A stretch of DNA of 64,000 nucleotides from Marinilabiliaceae bacterium (GTDB lineage Bacteria; Bacteroidota; Bacteroidia; Bacteroidales; Marinilabiliaceae), in assembly GCA_016933045.1 (NCBI GenBank), contig JAFGBR010000069.1, positions 1 to 64,000 of the forward strand. The letters run 5' to 3'. The position numbers were made by a program, and so were the translations under genes. The stretch's first letter is position 1. Each line of letters opens with the position of its first letter. Below the pieces are notes generated by a model. That model was given only the letters and a program-made list of their open reading frames with translations, made no database searches and had not been told where the DNA came from. This document shows positions 7,506 through 16,672 of this stretch, in pieces.

Positions 7506-9905
7506 ATGAAGAGAAATTTACTATTTATTGTATGTATGTTATTCATGCTACCTGTGTATTCGCAGACCGACACTTTACGGGTTGATTTTGAAAGATCAGG
7601 AAGTTCTGATCCTGAAACTGGATGGAATATTATGACATTTACCGATAAGGCCATTCCAAGTTCTGTTTTTACCAGCTTTACAGCAATGGGAACAACTTTA
7701 AAAGCAAGAGTATTAATGCTGGATGAAGCTACAGCTAACGTAAACAGCACAAGAGCAATTTTTAGAAATAACAGCAACTATACCGACGAAAAAGCCAATC
7801 TTTTGTCTGATTGGATCGCGGCTGATGTGATGGATGGTTCCAGTAGAACAATTGCAGTCCAAGTTACAGGCATTCCAGCTGGCACATATACATGGAAATC
7901 ATACCATCATGATTTTAGTGATCAAGTAGGCCGATTTCAAGCTAAAGTAGAAAATAAAGCTGGGGTTATTAGTGATTATGATTCAATCTATCAAATCAGT
8001 TTATCCGATCCGAATCAATTGACCCATGTAGGTTATACCAATACATTTCTTAATGTGGCAAAGTATTTTAATGATGCTGTTGTTTCTGCTGGTCCAACCG
8101 ATACAATTACTGTTCACTTTACTCATGAATTTCCACTTGGTGATGCTTCAATAGATCACCCGAATAAGCTATTAATTATTAATGGTTTTGAATTATATGA
8201 AACACCTGCAGTTCTACCTGAGGTCATACACATATCACCTAAATCACTTTCATTCAATGGGGCTTTTACTAAAGCTTTTTCTGTTACAGGCGAGAACCTA
8301 ACTGAGGATATTACTATATCAACACTAGCAAATTGCACTGTTTCACCTTCAACATTACCCTCAGATGCAAATGGTGAAGTTGTTGAAGTCACTTTTGATG
8401 GTGCTGCTGCTGTTGACGGCTACATCTATTTAACAAGTGGAAGTGGGAAAGATAGTGTCAAAATAACAGCTACCGAATATGTTAAGGACACATTAAGAAT
8501 AGACTTTAACAAAAAGGGAGTTACAGCAACCGAAGCAGGATGGAATGTTATTGGATTAAGCGATAAACTAATTCCTACCACTGAATATAATGGATTCAAC
8601 GTATTAAATAGTGAAGTAAAAGTGCTTCCTGTATTTTTAAACAATCCTATTGCTGCAAGCGTAAGGGCTGTTGATCGCAACAGATCTGCAAACTATAGTG
8701 ATACTCTTTTTGAGGTATTAGATGATTATATTGCTGCTGATGCAATTGCAGGAGATATTGCTACCGGAGATCATTGTAATATCTTAGCAATAAAACTAAC
8801 CGGAATACCTGCAGGTAATTATATCTGGAAATCATATCATCACGATACTGATGATCAGGCAGGTAAATTTACCACGAAAGTTGAAAGTAAAGCAGGATAT
8901 AGCTTTGCAGATGACTCGCTCTATCGTACCAGTCAGTCAAGAACAACTGTTGGTGGATACACTGATAATTTTGAAGGAGTGATGAAGGTTATGGAAAGTA
9001 TTGTTTCTGCCGGTATCGATGATACGATTACGGTATCTTTTACCAGCGAATTTGAATTTGATGCTGATACAATGAATACCAACCAAAGCATTAAGTTCGT
9101 GTTGATTAACGGTTTCGAACTAACTATGGCTTCAAGTGTCGCTAAATTATCTCAGTTAGCTGTTACTGGTGGTAATATCTCTCCTGCATTCGACGAAAAT
9201 GTTACCAATTATGATATTGAATTGCCTATTGGCACAACTGTTGAGACAATTTCTGATGTGTTAACTTACGAAGCTGCAGAAGGTGGTACAGCTGTAATAA
9301 ATACTCCTGAATCATTGCCAGGCGAGGGCTCTATTGAGGTTACTGCTCCGGATGGTATCACAAAAAATACATATACCTTAAACTTTACTGTTATACTTAG
9401 CAATGATGCCACTTTATCTAATATTACTGTTGATGCTGGCACTTTAACATCATCATTTAATTCGGCAACTACAGATTATACAGTAGAAGCACCCGCGAGT
9501 ACAGTAACTGTTAATGTTAGTGCAACTAAAAATGATTCTGCAGCTACTGTAACCGGCGATGGAGCAATTGATGTAACATCAGGTGGTGGAGTAGCAACAA
9601 TCCTAGTTAAAGCAGCAGATGGTACTGAGAAAACATATACAGTAACTATTTCTGTTAAAACAAATGCAGTATTAACAAGTCAACTGAATACCGTTTCGGT
9701 TTTCCCAACCATATCAACAACTACTTTTAATATTAAAGCAAAAATAGGAAGTAAAGTTGAAGTATATGATGTATGTGGAGTTCTTGTATTAAGTCAATCA
9801 ATTAGCTCAGATAGTCATGAACTGTCAATTGATAAAAATGGACTTTATATTATTAAAGTGACAGAAGAAGATCACATTTCATTATTTAAAGTAGTAAAAA
9901 AGTAA
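7506..9905 (+). CDS. T9SS-secreted protein with duplicated malectin-like and cadherin-like domains
   Basis: 799 residues: signal peptide (1-20, ending PVYSQ), two copies of a ~210-residue malectin-like module (22-231 and 328-540) that share DTLRVDF/DTLRIDF starts, AGTYTWKSYHHD/AGNYIWKSYHHD cores and LLIINGFEL/FVLINGFEL ends, a BACON/Ig-like sandwich between them (about 236-325), two cadherin-like beta-sandwich domains (about 547-630 and 634-718) and a T9SS type A tail (about 725-799). No hydrolase motif is seen. Malectin-like folds often bind carbohydrate, so a surface glycan-binding or scaffold role is plausible but unproven. The cadherin-like domains resemble those of the GH115 protein downstream. 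It is isolated by a strong terminator. Confidence 0.8.
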   Translation: MKRNLLFIVCMLFMLPVYSQTDTLRVDFERSGSSDPETGWNIMTFTDKAIPSSVFTSFTAMGTTLKARVLMLDEATANVNSTRAIFRNNSNYTDEKANLLSDWIAADVMDGSSRTIAVQVTGIPAGTYTWKSYHHDFSDQVGRFQAKVENKAGVISDYDSIYQISLSDPNQLTHVGYTNTFLNVAKYFNDAVVSAGPTDTITVHFTHEFPLGDASIDHPNKLLIINGFELYETPAVLPEVIHISPKSLSFNGAFTKAFSVTGENLTEDITISTLANCTVSPSTLPSDANGEVVEVTFDGAAAVDGYIYLTSGSGKDSVKITATEYVKDTLRIDFNKKGVTATEAGWNVIGLSDKLIPTTEYNGFNVLNSEVKVLPVFLNNPIAASVRAVDRNRSANYSDTLFEVLDDYIAADAIAGDIATGDHCNILAIKLTGIPAGNYIWKSYHHDTDDQAGKFTTKVESKAGYSFADDSLYRTSQSRTTVGGYTDNFEGVMKVMESIVSAGIDDTITVSFTSEFEFDADTMNTNQSIKFVLINGFELTMASSVAKLSQLAVTGGNISPAFDENVTNYDIELPIGTTVETISDVLTYEAAEGGTAVINTPESLPGEGSIEVTAPDGITKNTYTLNFTVILSNDATLSNITVDAGTLTSSFNSATTDYTVEAPASTVTVNVSATKNDSAATVTGDGAIDVTSGGGVATILVKAADGTEKTYTVTISVKTNAVLTSQLNTVSVFPTISTTTFNIKAKIGSKVEVYDVCGVLVLSQSISSDSHELSIDKNGLYIIKVTEEDHISLFKVVKK

Positions 9906-9915
9906 ATAAATAATT

Positions 9916-9962
9916 AAAACCGTTTGCTATTGAAAATTTTCAATAGCAAACGGTTTTTTTTT
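9916..9962 (+). terminator. Strong intrinsic terminator
   Basis: AAAACCGTTTGCTATTGAAA and its near-perfect complement form a long stem with a minimal loop, followed by nine T. It begins 11 nt after the stop codon of the malectin-like protein gene. Confidence 0.92.
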
Positions 9963-10082
9963 GCATGATTAAGTAAAGACTTTTCATTAACCCAGTGAAG
10001 TTATTTTTAGTGGCACTTTTTTATAAACATTGAATATTCAGTCAATTGTTGTAAGGTTTGACGAAAAAAAAATGAAGGTGAT

Positions 10083-10517
10083 ATGAATTCCTATAAGATT
10101 ATACCTGAGTTGAAATTGGTGATTGAATTCTATTCTGGCAAAATAAGAATTAATGACTTTATTGAGTTGATAGAAAAGGAGGTAAAAGATGAACGTTTTA
10201 ACTCAAAATACAATACCATTGTTTCAATTGATCAAGCAGATGTTGATCTGATTAATTTTTCAGAAGCAAAGAACTGGGTAGAATCAGTTAGATCATTTGA
10301 AGATTATATTGGAAGAAGAAAGTTTGCAATTGTTACTTCTTCTATAAAACAAGTTATAATCAGTACAATGTTTGTATACGAAGCTAAAATACTTCCTATG
10401 CAGATAAAGGTATTTAGTAGTATAGAAGCAGCTCTTAGATGGAATTTAATTAATAGTGAGGAACAATCTCCTGTAATTAAAAAGATAGAGATGTTACGTC
10501 TCTGCAATGTATCTTGA
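10083..10517 (+). CDS. Small cytosolic protein, STAS/SpoIIAA-like fold suspected
   Basis: 144 residues, no signal peptide or membrane segment. The pattern resembles SpoIIAA/STAS-like hypothetical proteins common in Bacteroidota: YKIIPELKLVIEFYSGKIRINDFIELI, then a central NTIVSIDQADVDL strand, RRKFAIVTSS, and a C-terminal KVFSSIEAALRWN helix. Such proteins have no settled function. It stands alone between a terminator and a long gap, among secreted carbohydrate-active proteins, and may be unrelated to them. Coding potential is good (uninterrupted, AT-rich codons like the neighbours); assignment of fold is tentative. Confidence 0.65.
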   Translation: MNSYKIIPELKLVIEFYSGKIRINDFIELIEKEVKDERFNSKYNTIVSIDQADVDLINFSEAKNWVESVRSFEDYIGRRKFAIVTSSIKQVIISTMFVYEAKILPMQIKVFSSIEAALRWNLINSEEQSPVIKKIEMLRLCNVS

Positions 10518-10900
10518 TGTATGTAATAATAATATTACAAACTAAACAATAACCGTGTTAAATATAAAAATGGATTTAATTCGTATTTTTTGTTTGCATA
10601 TAATTATTTGAAACCTGCGTTCTTCTATTTTTAATTCGCTGTTAAATAACCTTTTGGAGCATTTATGCATTCAGGATAATCTAAAGAAATAAAATCGACG
10701 ATTTTAACAATCAGGCTTCTAGGTTATTTTAGTTTCTTTAAAATGAGTGAGATTTTTTGATATACCCCTAAGAGAATAAATATAATTGAACCGAATCTTT
10801 ATTTCTAAGGAGATATATAGCACAAGCTTGTTTTTGCGAAATATTTTGGCAAAAATTTTAAATATGATTTCTGAATATATAATAACAAAAATACTTCATC
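10518..10900. other. Non-coding leader of the GH115 gene with a 15-bp palindrome
   Basis: No gene seen. A perfect palindrome AAAATCGACGATTTT (7-bp arms, one central base, 10691-10705) lies about 200 bp before the GH115 start and could be an operator; no regulator can be assigned. A purine-rich AAGGAGATATATAG stretch (10808-10821) is too far from the ATG to be its ribosome binding site. Confidence 0.4.
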
Positions 10901-13900
10901 ATGAATAAAATCCTTTTTTCTATTATTGTTAGCTTAATTTCTCTACTGATTTCGACCGGATTAAGCCAGGCGCAAAATACAGATGCAACATTGTCTGATA
11001 TTAATTTAGATAATGGGGTATTAACACCAGGATTTAGTGCTGATATTAAAAAATATATTGTTCTTGTTCCTGATGGAACCGAATATATTACAGTAACACC
11101 AGTCTTAAATGATGGGAATGCATCACTTACAGGAGGCGGTGTTATCACACTAAACAGTACCGAAGTAACAACTATTTCGGTTACCGCAGAAGATGGTTTA
11201 ACAAAAATGAATTATACAGTTTTCTTTGCTAACGAAAACTGTTACACCCCAATTTTTACCGACAGGGTTAACCTTGCTCCAAATCCGCTAATGACTTCAC
11301 TTACCGGTTACTATGGTGGTTGGGGAAGTACAAGTATTAATACTGATGCAAACTTTGTTTACGGTGGTAAATCAAGTGCAAAAATAACCGGTGCAAATGG
11401 CGGATCTGTTGATTTTAATACGGTAAAAAATTATGTTGAGGAAGGGGCTTCGTACCTTATCTCAGCAATGTTTTATGTACAGGGCTCTGGAAAAGCTCAA
11501 ATCGGGCATTCTATTAATGGTAGCAGCGTGCTGGCCCAAACCACCAAGACTAATGAGTGGGAAGAAATAAGGGTTTTAGTGGATGTTACTTCATTGAATG
11601 CTAATGCGAACTTATGGCTCAATAATTGGCAAATCGGGGCGTCTGGCGACAATGTTTATATTGATAACTTTCAGATGTACAAAGTTAACAGCGATAATAA
11701 TTTAACCGATTTAACATCGGATGTTGGCGTCCTCATTCCTGAATTCGCTCCTGCTGTAACGGATTATTATTTAATTGTTGATGAGGGTACAAATCAGGTA
11801 ACTATCAGTGCAATTGCTAATACAGCATCAGTTTCCGGCGACGGTCTTGTTGCTCTTACTAACAGTAAAGGAATAGTAGAAATAACGGTAACCGCTGAAA
11901 ACGAAGCGTCTAAAATATACACCATTAATATTGACACTGCCTTGCCGGATACGAATGCGACTTTATCTGCTTTATCCGTTGATATTGGAAACCTTACTCC
12001 CGCATTTGATTCTTTAGTCACCTATTACACCCTTACTGTGCCAGAAGGCACTACCAAAGTGAATGTAACAGCCCAGCCATATTCAGATAAAGCATCTGTA
12101 ACCGGCGATGGAGTTATTGATATTATTAATAATGAGGCAACAGCTTACATTGTAGTAACTGCAGAAAGTGGCAAACAAAAAACATATACCATCAAATGGA
12201 CGGCAATATCACCACATAAAACTACCACCCTATGGGAGGCATACGATGGAGGAGATGCACCTGCCTTTAACGGATATATGGATATCCCTTTTATGGTTGT
12301 TTCGGAAACGGAATCGATTGGCTCAATAAAGATAGCCGGAAGTGATCAAATGGCCACTATTTATTATAGTGCTGAGGATGCATTAGTAGTTGGCAAGGCA
12401 GCAAATGCGTTAAGTGATGATGTGCAGCGCATTACTGGTCTTCGGCCTTTAGTTTCGACCGGGGTACCATCTGCAGCAGAGGCTATAATAATTGGTACAA
12501 TAGGTAAGAGCCCACTTATTGACAGTTTAATTGCGAAAGGGAAAATTGATGTTTCGCAAATAGAAAATAAATGGGAAGCATATACCGCCTCGGTGGTTGA
12601 CAATCCAATGGCTGGTGTCGACAAGGCATTGATCATTGCAGGTAGTGATCGTAGAGGAACAGCTTTTGGTGTTTTTGCGCTGTCCGAATCAATGGGTGTT
12701 TCTCCATGGTATTTCTGGGGCGACGCTCCTGTGCCTCAAAAAGACGCACTTTTTGTAGCAGGAAGTCATATTCAGTCATCACCGGGAGTTAAGTACCGCG
12801 GTATATTTCTTAATGATGAGGATTGGGGCTTAAACCCCTGGGCCTCTAAAACCTTCGAACCCGAAGTGGGCAATATTGGACCAAAGACTTATGCTACTAT
12901 TTTTGAGTTGTTGCTTAGGCTTCATGCTAATTGTATATGGCCGGCAATGCATGAGTGGCCTGTACCAACAACGCCTTTTTACACAGTTCCCGGTAACAAG
13001 GAAATGGCAGATAGCTTTGCCATCGTAATCAGCACATCACATCACGAACCCATGATGCGTAACAGTCATGAATACGTTACAGATGAATTGGGTGAATATA
13101 ACTATTGGACCAACCGGGACAATATATACAATTTCTGGGAGGAACGTGTAAGGGAGACCGCAGCATACGAAAATATCTACACCATAGGCATGCGAGGCAG
13201 GGATGATAGTGGTATGTTGGCACCTCCGGGAACTACAAATGAACAAAAGGCCGCAAAAATTCAAAATGAAATCATTCCTGATCAGCGACAGATGATTACG
13301 GATCACGTGCACGATAATCCGGAGGAGATTCCTCAAATCTTCATTCCTTACAAAGAGACACTTGTTCAGTATCAGTCGGGCCTTACGTTGCCCGATGATG
13401 TAACCATGGTTTGGCCTGATGATAACCATGGTTATATTCGTCAGCTTTCTACTGCTTCAGAAAGGGCACGCCCCGGCGGATCAGGTGTTTACTACCACCT
13501 TTCATATTGGGGTGTTCCAACCAGTTACCTTTGGTTCTGTACCACACCTCCGGGAATGACGCGATCTGAAATGATGAAAGCATGGGATTTTGACGCAAAA
13601 AAAATATGGCTTGTTAATGTTGGTGATCTAAAACCAATGGAATTAGGAGCAGACTTTTTCTTACGAATGGCACGCAATCCGGAAGCTTTTCGAAATTTCG
13701 ACCAACATGCTTATTTTAAAGAGTGGTTTACCAAAACATTTGGCCCCTCAAATGCCGAGGCTGTTGCTGAATTATTGGACAAATATTACCAAATAAATAT
13801 TGTTAAACGAGCAGAACACCTGAATCGGTCAAGTAGTGGTTTCAGTTTTGTTAATAATGGAGATGAAGCTCAAAAGAGACTGGACGAATTTGCAAGCATG

Positions 13901-16045
13901 GTCGATGCTGCCAATGCCATTTATGAATCTCTTCCTGCTGAGCAGAAACCTGCGTTTTACGAGATGGTGTTGTATCAGATGAGAGCTACTTATTACGTGA
14001 ACAAACGCACATTATTGGCAGAACGCAGTCGCCTCTGGGCAAAGCAAAAGCGTGCGGGCACCAATGTTTTAGCTACTGAAGCGATAGCCGCACACAGTTC
14101 ATTACTTAATGAAGTTACATTTTACAACAAGAGCAATGCCAATGGAAAATGGGACTATATGGTCAATCCGATGGATCCATCATTGCTATCCTCATGGGCA
14201 AGAGAAACACAAAATCCATTCATTGAGTCGTCATATGGCAGTTACACCGCACCTTCAACTCCTGGCATAGGGGTAGCCATTGAAGGTACGGAATCTCCTT
14301 TGGTGAAAGGAACTCCCGGTATGCTGCCTGTTTTTAACCGTCCTGCTGAATCGCAGTACTTTATCGATATCTTTAATACAGGTAGCTCACAAAGCTCCTG
14401 GACTGCATATTCTGATAGTTCCTGGGTTATTCTAAGCCAGACTAATGGTACAGACGATGCGAGAATTATGGTAAGCATTGATTGGGAAAGCGCACCTGAA
14501 AATTGTAACTTACCTGCCACAATTGTTATTGAAAGCAACGGTGTTCAACAACTTATTAATCTTAATGTATTCAATCCGGAATATCTGGATCTTGGTTCAC
14601 TTCCCAATGCCGTGGAAGACAATGGTAAAATTGTTATCGAGGCCGAGAATTATATTGATCGAACAGATGCCGGGAATGTTGGATGGCGCGGTGCTAACAG
14701 AGCGACCGCATCTAAGGATGGCATGACGATTCTTCCAGTTACAGCACCAAGTCATAGTACAGGAGACTTATCATCTGCAGCTTCGCTTACCTATCAATTT
14801 CACACATTCAGTACGGGGCCTGTCAATATAAGTACCCAGTGTCTTCCAACCCACCGGATCACATCCGCTCATGCCGGTTTACGTTTTGCGGTATCGCTTA
14901 ATGGAGACACGCCCCAAATCATAGATATTCATGCAAACGAATATAGTGCTGCATGGAATTTAAACACTTTAAGGGCGGCATCTGTCGGAACTTCCAGTCA
15001 TACTATATCCGAACCGGGATTACAGACTCTAAAGATATATATGATTGATGCAGGCGTAGTGTTGGATAAAATGACCATTAACACAAGTGGAATATATGAG
15101 GCAGAAGATTTAAGTGTTCTGCAATCAAACACATCGGTAGTTACTTACACCGATCCACCAGCCAGCGGAGGAGAAGGGCTTCATATTCAGTCGACAGGTA
15201 CAGGGCATTTTGCAACACTAATAATACCTGATGTTAAGGCAAGTGAGTATATCTTGAAAGTTCGTGTAAAGAAATGGGCAAGCCGGGGTATTGTTCAAAT
15301 GTCAATAGCTGAAAAGGCAGAAGGGCCATACACAAATATCGGTGGTACATTTGATCTGTATAACAGTACTGAGCTCTATACTGAACTCGCTCCGCTTGAC
15401 ATTAACTTTACTACCAATGGCTCTAAGTATATTCGTTTTCAAGTAACAGGAAAAAATCCTTCGGCGAGTAACTACTGGGTTTTATTGGATTATTTAAGTT
15501 TAAAGTCGAAACGCAATATTTGTGCTGGACAAAACATTGCTACTCTATCAGCACTAGCAGTTGAGGGTTACAGTTTAACACCTGCATTTGATTCTGGGAT
15601 ATTTACATATAATGTTGAATTACCCAACGGATCTACCAACATACCTGTGGTATCCTACGAATTATCTCACGATGGTGCAGATGTTGACAAAATTGATGCA
15701 ACAACTATCCCTGGTGTTACTAAAATTGTGGTAACATCAGAAGATGGAAGTGTTTCCAATACCTATACCATTAACTTTGTTCTTACAACAGGTACTTCAA
15801 AAAATACACTAAGTGGCATTAGCGTATATCCTAATCCAGCTTCTTCGGTGTTGTTTATTGTAAATGAAGAACATGGAAAAGCGAATGTATTTATTTACGA
15901 TATTTCAGGAGGCCTTGTTTTTGACAAAGCTATTGAAGGCTCAAAAGCGTCTATTAACGTTTCCGACCTTCCTGCCGGCACTTATCTAATAAAGGTAGTG
16001 ACTAATCATAGTGAGCCTTATAACTCAATTATAGTTAAAGATTAA
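10901..16045 (+). CDS. Multimodular GH115 alpha-glucuronidase, T9SS-secreted
   Basis: 1714 residues: signal peptide (1-25), cadherin-like sandwich (28-110), CBM4/9-like domain (about 122-262, NLAPNPLMTSLTGYYGGW), two more cadherin-like domains (266-345, 351-433), a GH115 catalytic region (about 455-1245), CBM6/35-like carbohydrate-binding modules beginning IVIEAENYIDR and IYEAEDLSVLQ, a fourth cadherin-like domain and a T9SS tail (about 1635-1714). GH115 signatures seen: YRGIFLNDEDWGLNPW, RLHANCIWPAMHEWP, MVWPDDNHGYIRQL, PGGSGVYYHLSYWGVPTSYLW. The family removes 1,2-linked (4-O-methyl)glucuronic acid from xylan and related glucuronic acid from arabinogalactan. It should act outside the cell on polymer. 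The number of accessory modules is unusual, as most GH115 proteins are much shorter. Confidence 0.9.
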   Translation: MNKILFSIIVSLISLLISTGLSQAQNTDATLSDINLDNGVLTPGFSADIKKYIVLVPDGTEYITVTPVLNDGNASLTGGGVITLNSTEVTTISVTAEDGLTKMNYTVFFANENCYTPIFTDRVNLAPNPLMTSLTGYYGGWGSTSINTDANFVYGGKSSAKITGANGGSVDFNTVKNYVEEGASYLISAMFYVQGSGKAQIGHSINGSSVLAQTTKTNEWEEIRVLVDVTSLNANANLWLNNWQIGASGDNVYIDNFQMYKVNSDNNLTDLTSDVGVLIPEFAPAVTDYYLIVDEGTNQVTISAIANTASVSGDGLVALTNSKGIVEITVTAENEASKIYTINIDTALPDTNATLSALSVDIGNLTPAFDSLVTYYTLTVPEGTTKVNVTAQPYSDKASVTGDGVIDIINNEATAYIVVTAESGKQKTYTIKWTAISPHKTTTLWEAYDGGDAPAFNGYMDIPFMVVSETESIGSIKIAGSDQMATIYYSAEDALVVGKAANALSDDVQRITGLRPLVSTGVPSAAEAIIIGTIGKSPLIDSLIAKGKIDVSQIENKWEAYTASVVDNPMAGVDKALIIAGSDRRGTAFGVFALSESMGVSPWYFWGDAPVPQKDALFVAGSHIQSSPGVKYRGIFLNDEDWGLNPWASKTFEPEVGNIGPKTYATIFELLLRLHANCIWPAMHEWPVPTTPFYTVPGNKEMADSFAIVISTSHHEPMMRNSHEYVTDELGEYNYWTNRDNIYNFWEERVRETAAYENIYTIGMRGRDDSGMLAPPGTTNEQKAAKIQNEIIPDQRQMITDHVHDNPEEIPQIFIPYKETLVQYQSGLTLPDDVTMVWPDDNHGYIRQLSTASERARPGGSGVYYHLSYWGVPTSYLWFCTTPPGMTRSEMMKAWDFDAKKIWLVNVGDLKPMELGADFFLRMARNPEAFRNFDQHAYFKEWFTKTFGPSNAEAVAELLDKYYQINIVKRAEHLNRSSSGFSFVNNGDEAQKRLDEFASMVDAANAIYESLPAEQKPAFYEMVLYQMRATYYVNKRTLLAERSRLWAKQKRAGTNVLATEAIAAHSSLLNEVTFYNKSNANGKWDYMVNPMDPSLLSSWARETQNPFIESSYGSYTAPSTPGIGVAIEGTESPLVKGTPGMLPVFNRPAESQYFIDIFNTGSSQSSWTAYSDSSWVILSQTNGTDDARIMVSIDWESAPENCNLPATIVIESNGVQQLINLNVFNPEYLDLGSLPNAVEDNGKIVIEAENYIDRTDAGNVGWRGANRATASKDGMTILPVTAPSHSTGDLSSAASLTYQFHTFSTGPVNISTQCLPTHRITSAHAGLRFAVSLNGDTPQIIDIHANEYSAAWNLNTLRAASVGTSSHTISEPGLQTLKIYMIDAGVVLDKMTINTSGIYEAEDLSVLQSNTSVVTYTDPPASGGEGLHIQSTGTGHFATLIIPDVKASEYILKVRVKKWASRGIVQMSIAEKAEGPYTNIGGTFDLYNSTELYTELAPLDINFTTNGSKYIRFQVTGKNPSASNYWVLLDYLSLKSKRNICAGQNIATLSALAVEGYSLTPAFDSGIFTYNVELPNGSTNIPVVSYELSHDGADVDKIDATTIPGVTKIVVTSEDGSVSNTYTINFVLTTGTSKNTLSGISVYPNPASSVLFIVNEEHGKANVFIYDISGGLVFDKAIEGSKASINVSDLPAGTYLIKVVTNHSEPYNSIIVKD

Positions 16046-16112
16046 CACATAACATCCTCTGAAAATACAAAGATTGCTTTTCAGATAGTCATTTTTACGC
16101 AGTATGAATTGA

Positions 16113-16403
16113 ATGACCATTGATAAGTATAAGAATTACTTTGTGTCGGTGACTTCAATCATTGTTAATCCTGATTTCGAGTATAAATCAGAAGTGTTGT
16201 TAAATGATGGAACAACTGTTCGTGGAATTCCTTATGGCTTGGAAACAAAAAGTACTCTTATTGGAAATTCTTTTGGTAATTTATTAATTTATGATCAATT
16301 GATGAGTTGCAATACAATGGTAAATGTATCTCAATCGTGTATATGTATTGCTAAGGTTGTTATTAATTGTGAAGTGTTTAATGAAAAAATATTTGTTAAG
16401 TGA
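16113..16403 (+). CDS. Short hypothetical protein, doubtful
   Basis: A 96-codon open frame with no recognised motif, starting 68 bp after the GH115 stop. The middle (EYKSEVLLNDGTTVRGIPYGLE) reads like protein, with a fairly cysteine-rich end. No signal peptide is present. It could be a real small gene, a relic, or chance in AT-rich DNA. Confidence 0.35.
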   Translation: MTIDKYKNYFVSVTSIIVNPDFEYKSEVLLNDGTTVRGIPYGLETKSTLIGNSFGNLLIYDQLMSCNTMVNVSQSCICIAKVVINCEVFNEKIFVK

Positions 16404-16672
16404 ATTTGAGTGTGGTTGCATAATAATTGTTATGGGTAACTGTTGAGTTTGGTTAGAAATCTGCTCTTGTTTGCAAATTTATATTTTATTTGAATTTGAT
16501 GCAATGTGTGGGTTTCTGACATTTTTTTTATAGTTTTTGTTGAAATATTAATATAAAGTTCGGTTCAAAAAGTGTTTATTAATCGCTCATTTTTGTTTTT
16601 TTGTATATGTAATTTTTGTCAGGTATAGAAATGCATATTATTTGACCAGTTAATAAACTAAATTTTATACAT

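Noticed and set aside
13037-13429. Long antisense open frame inside the GH115 gene
   Set aside because: It is the reverse-frame shadow of a strongly conserved catalytic domain; the same holds for other long antisense frames over GH3, PL11, dnaK and ppdK.
16059-16084. CTGAAAA/TTTTCAG inverted repeat after the GH115 gene
   Set aside because: The stem is weak with a 12-nt loop and no following T tract; not enough for a terminator call.
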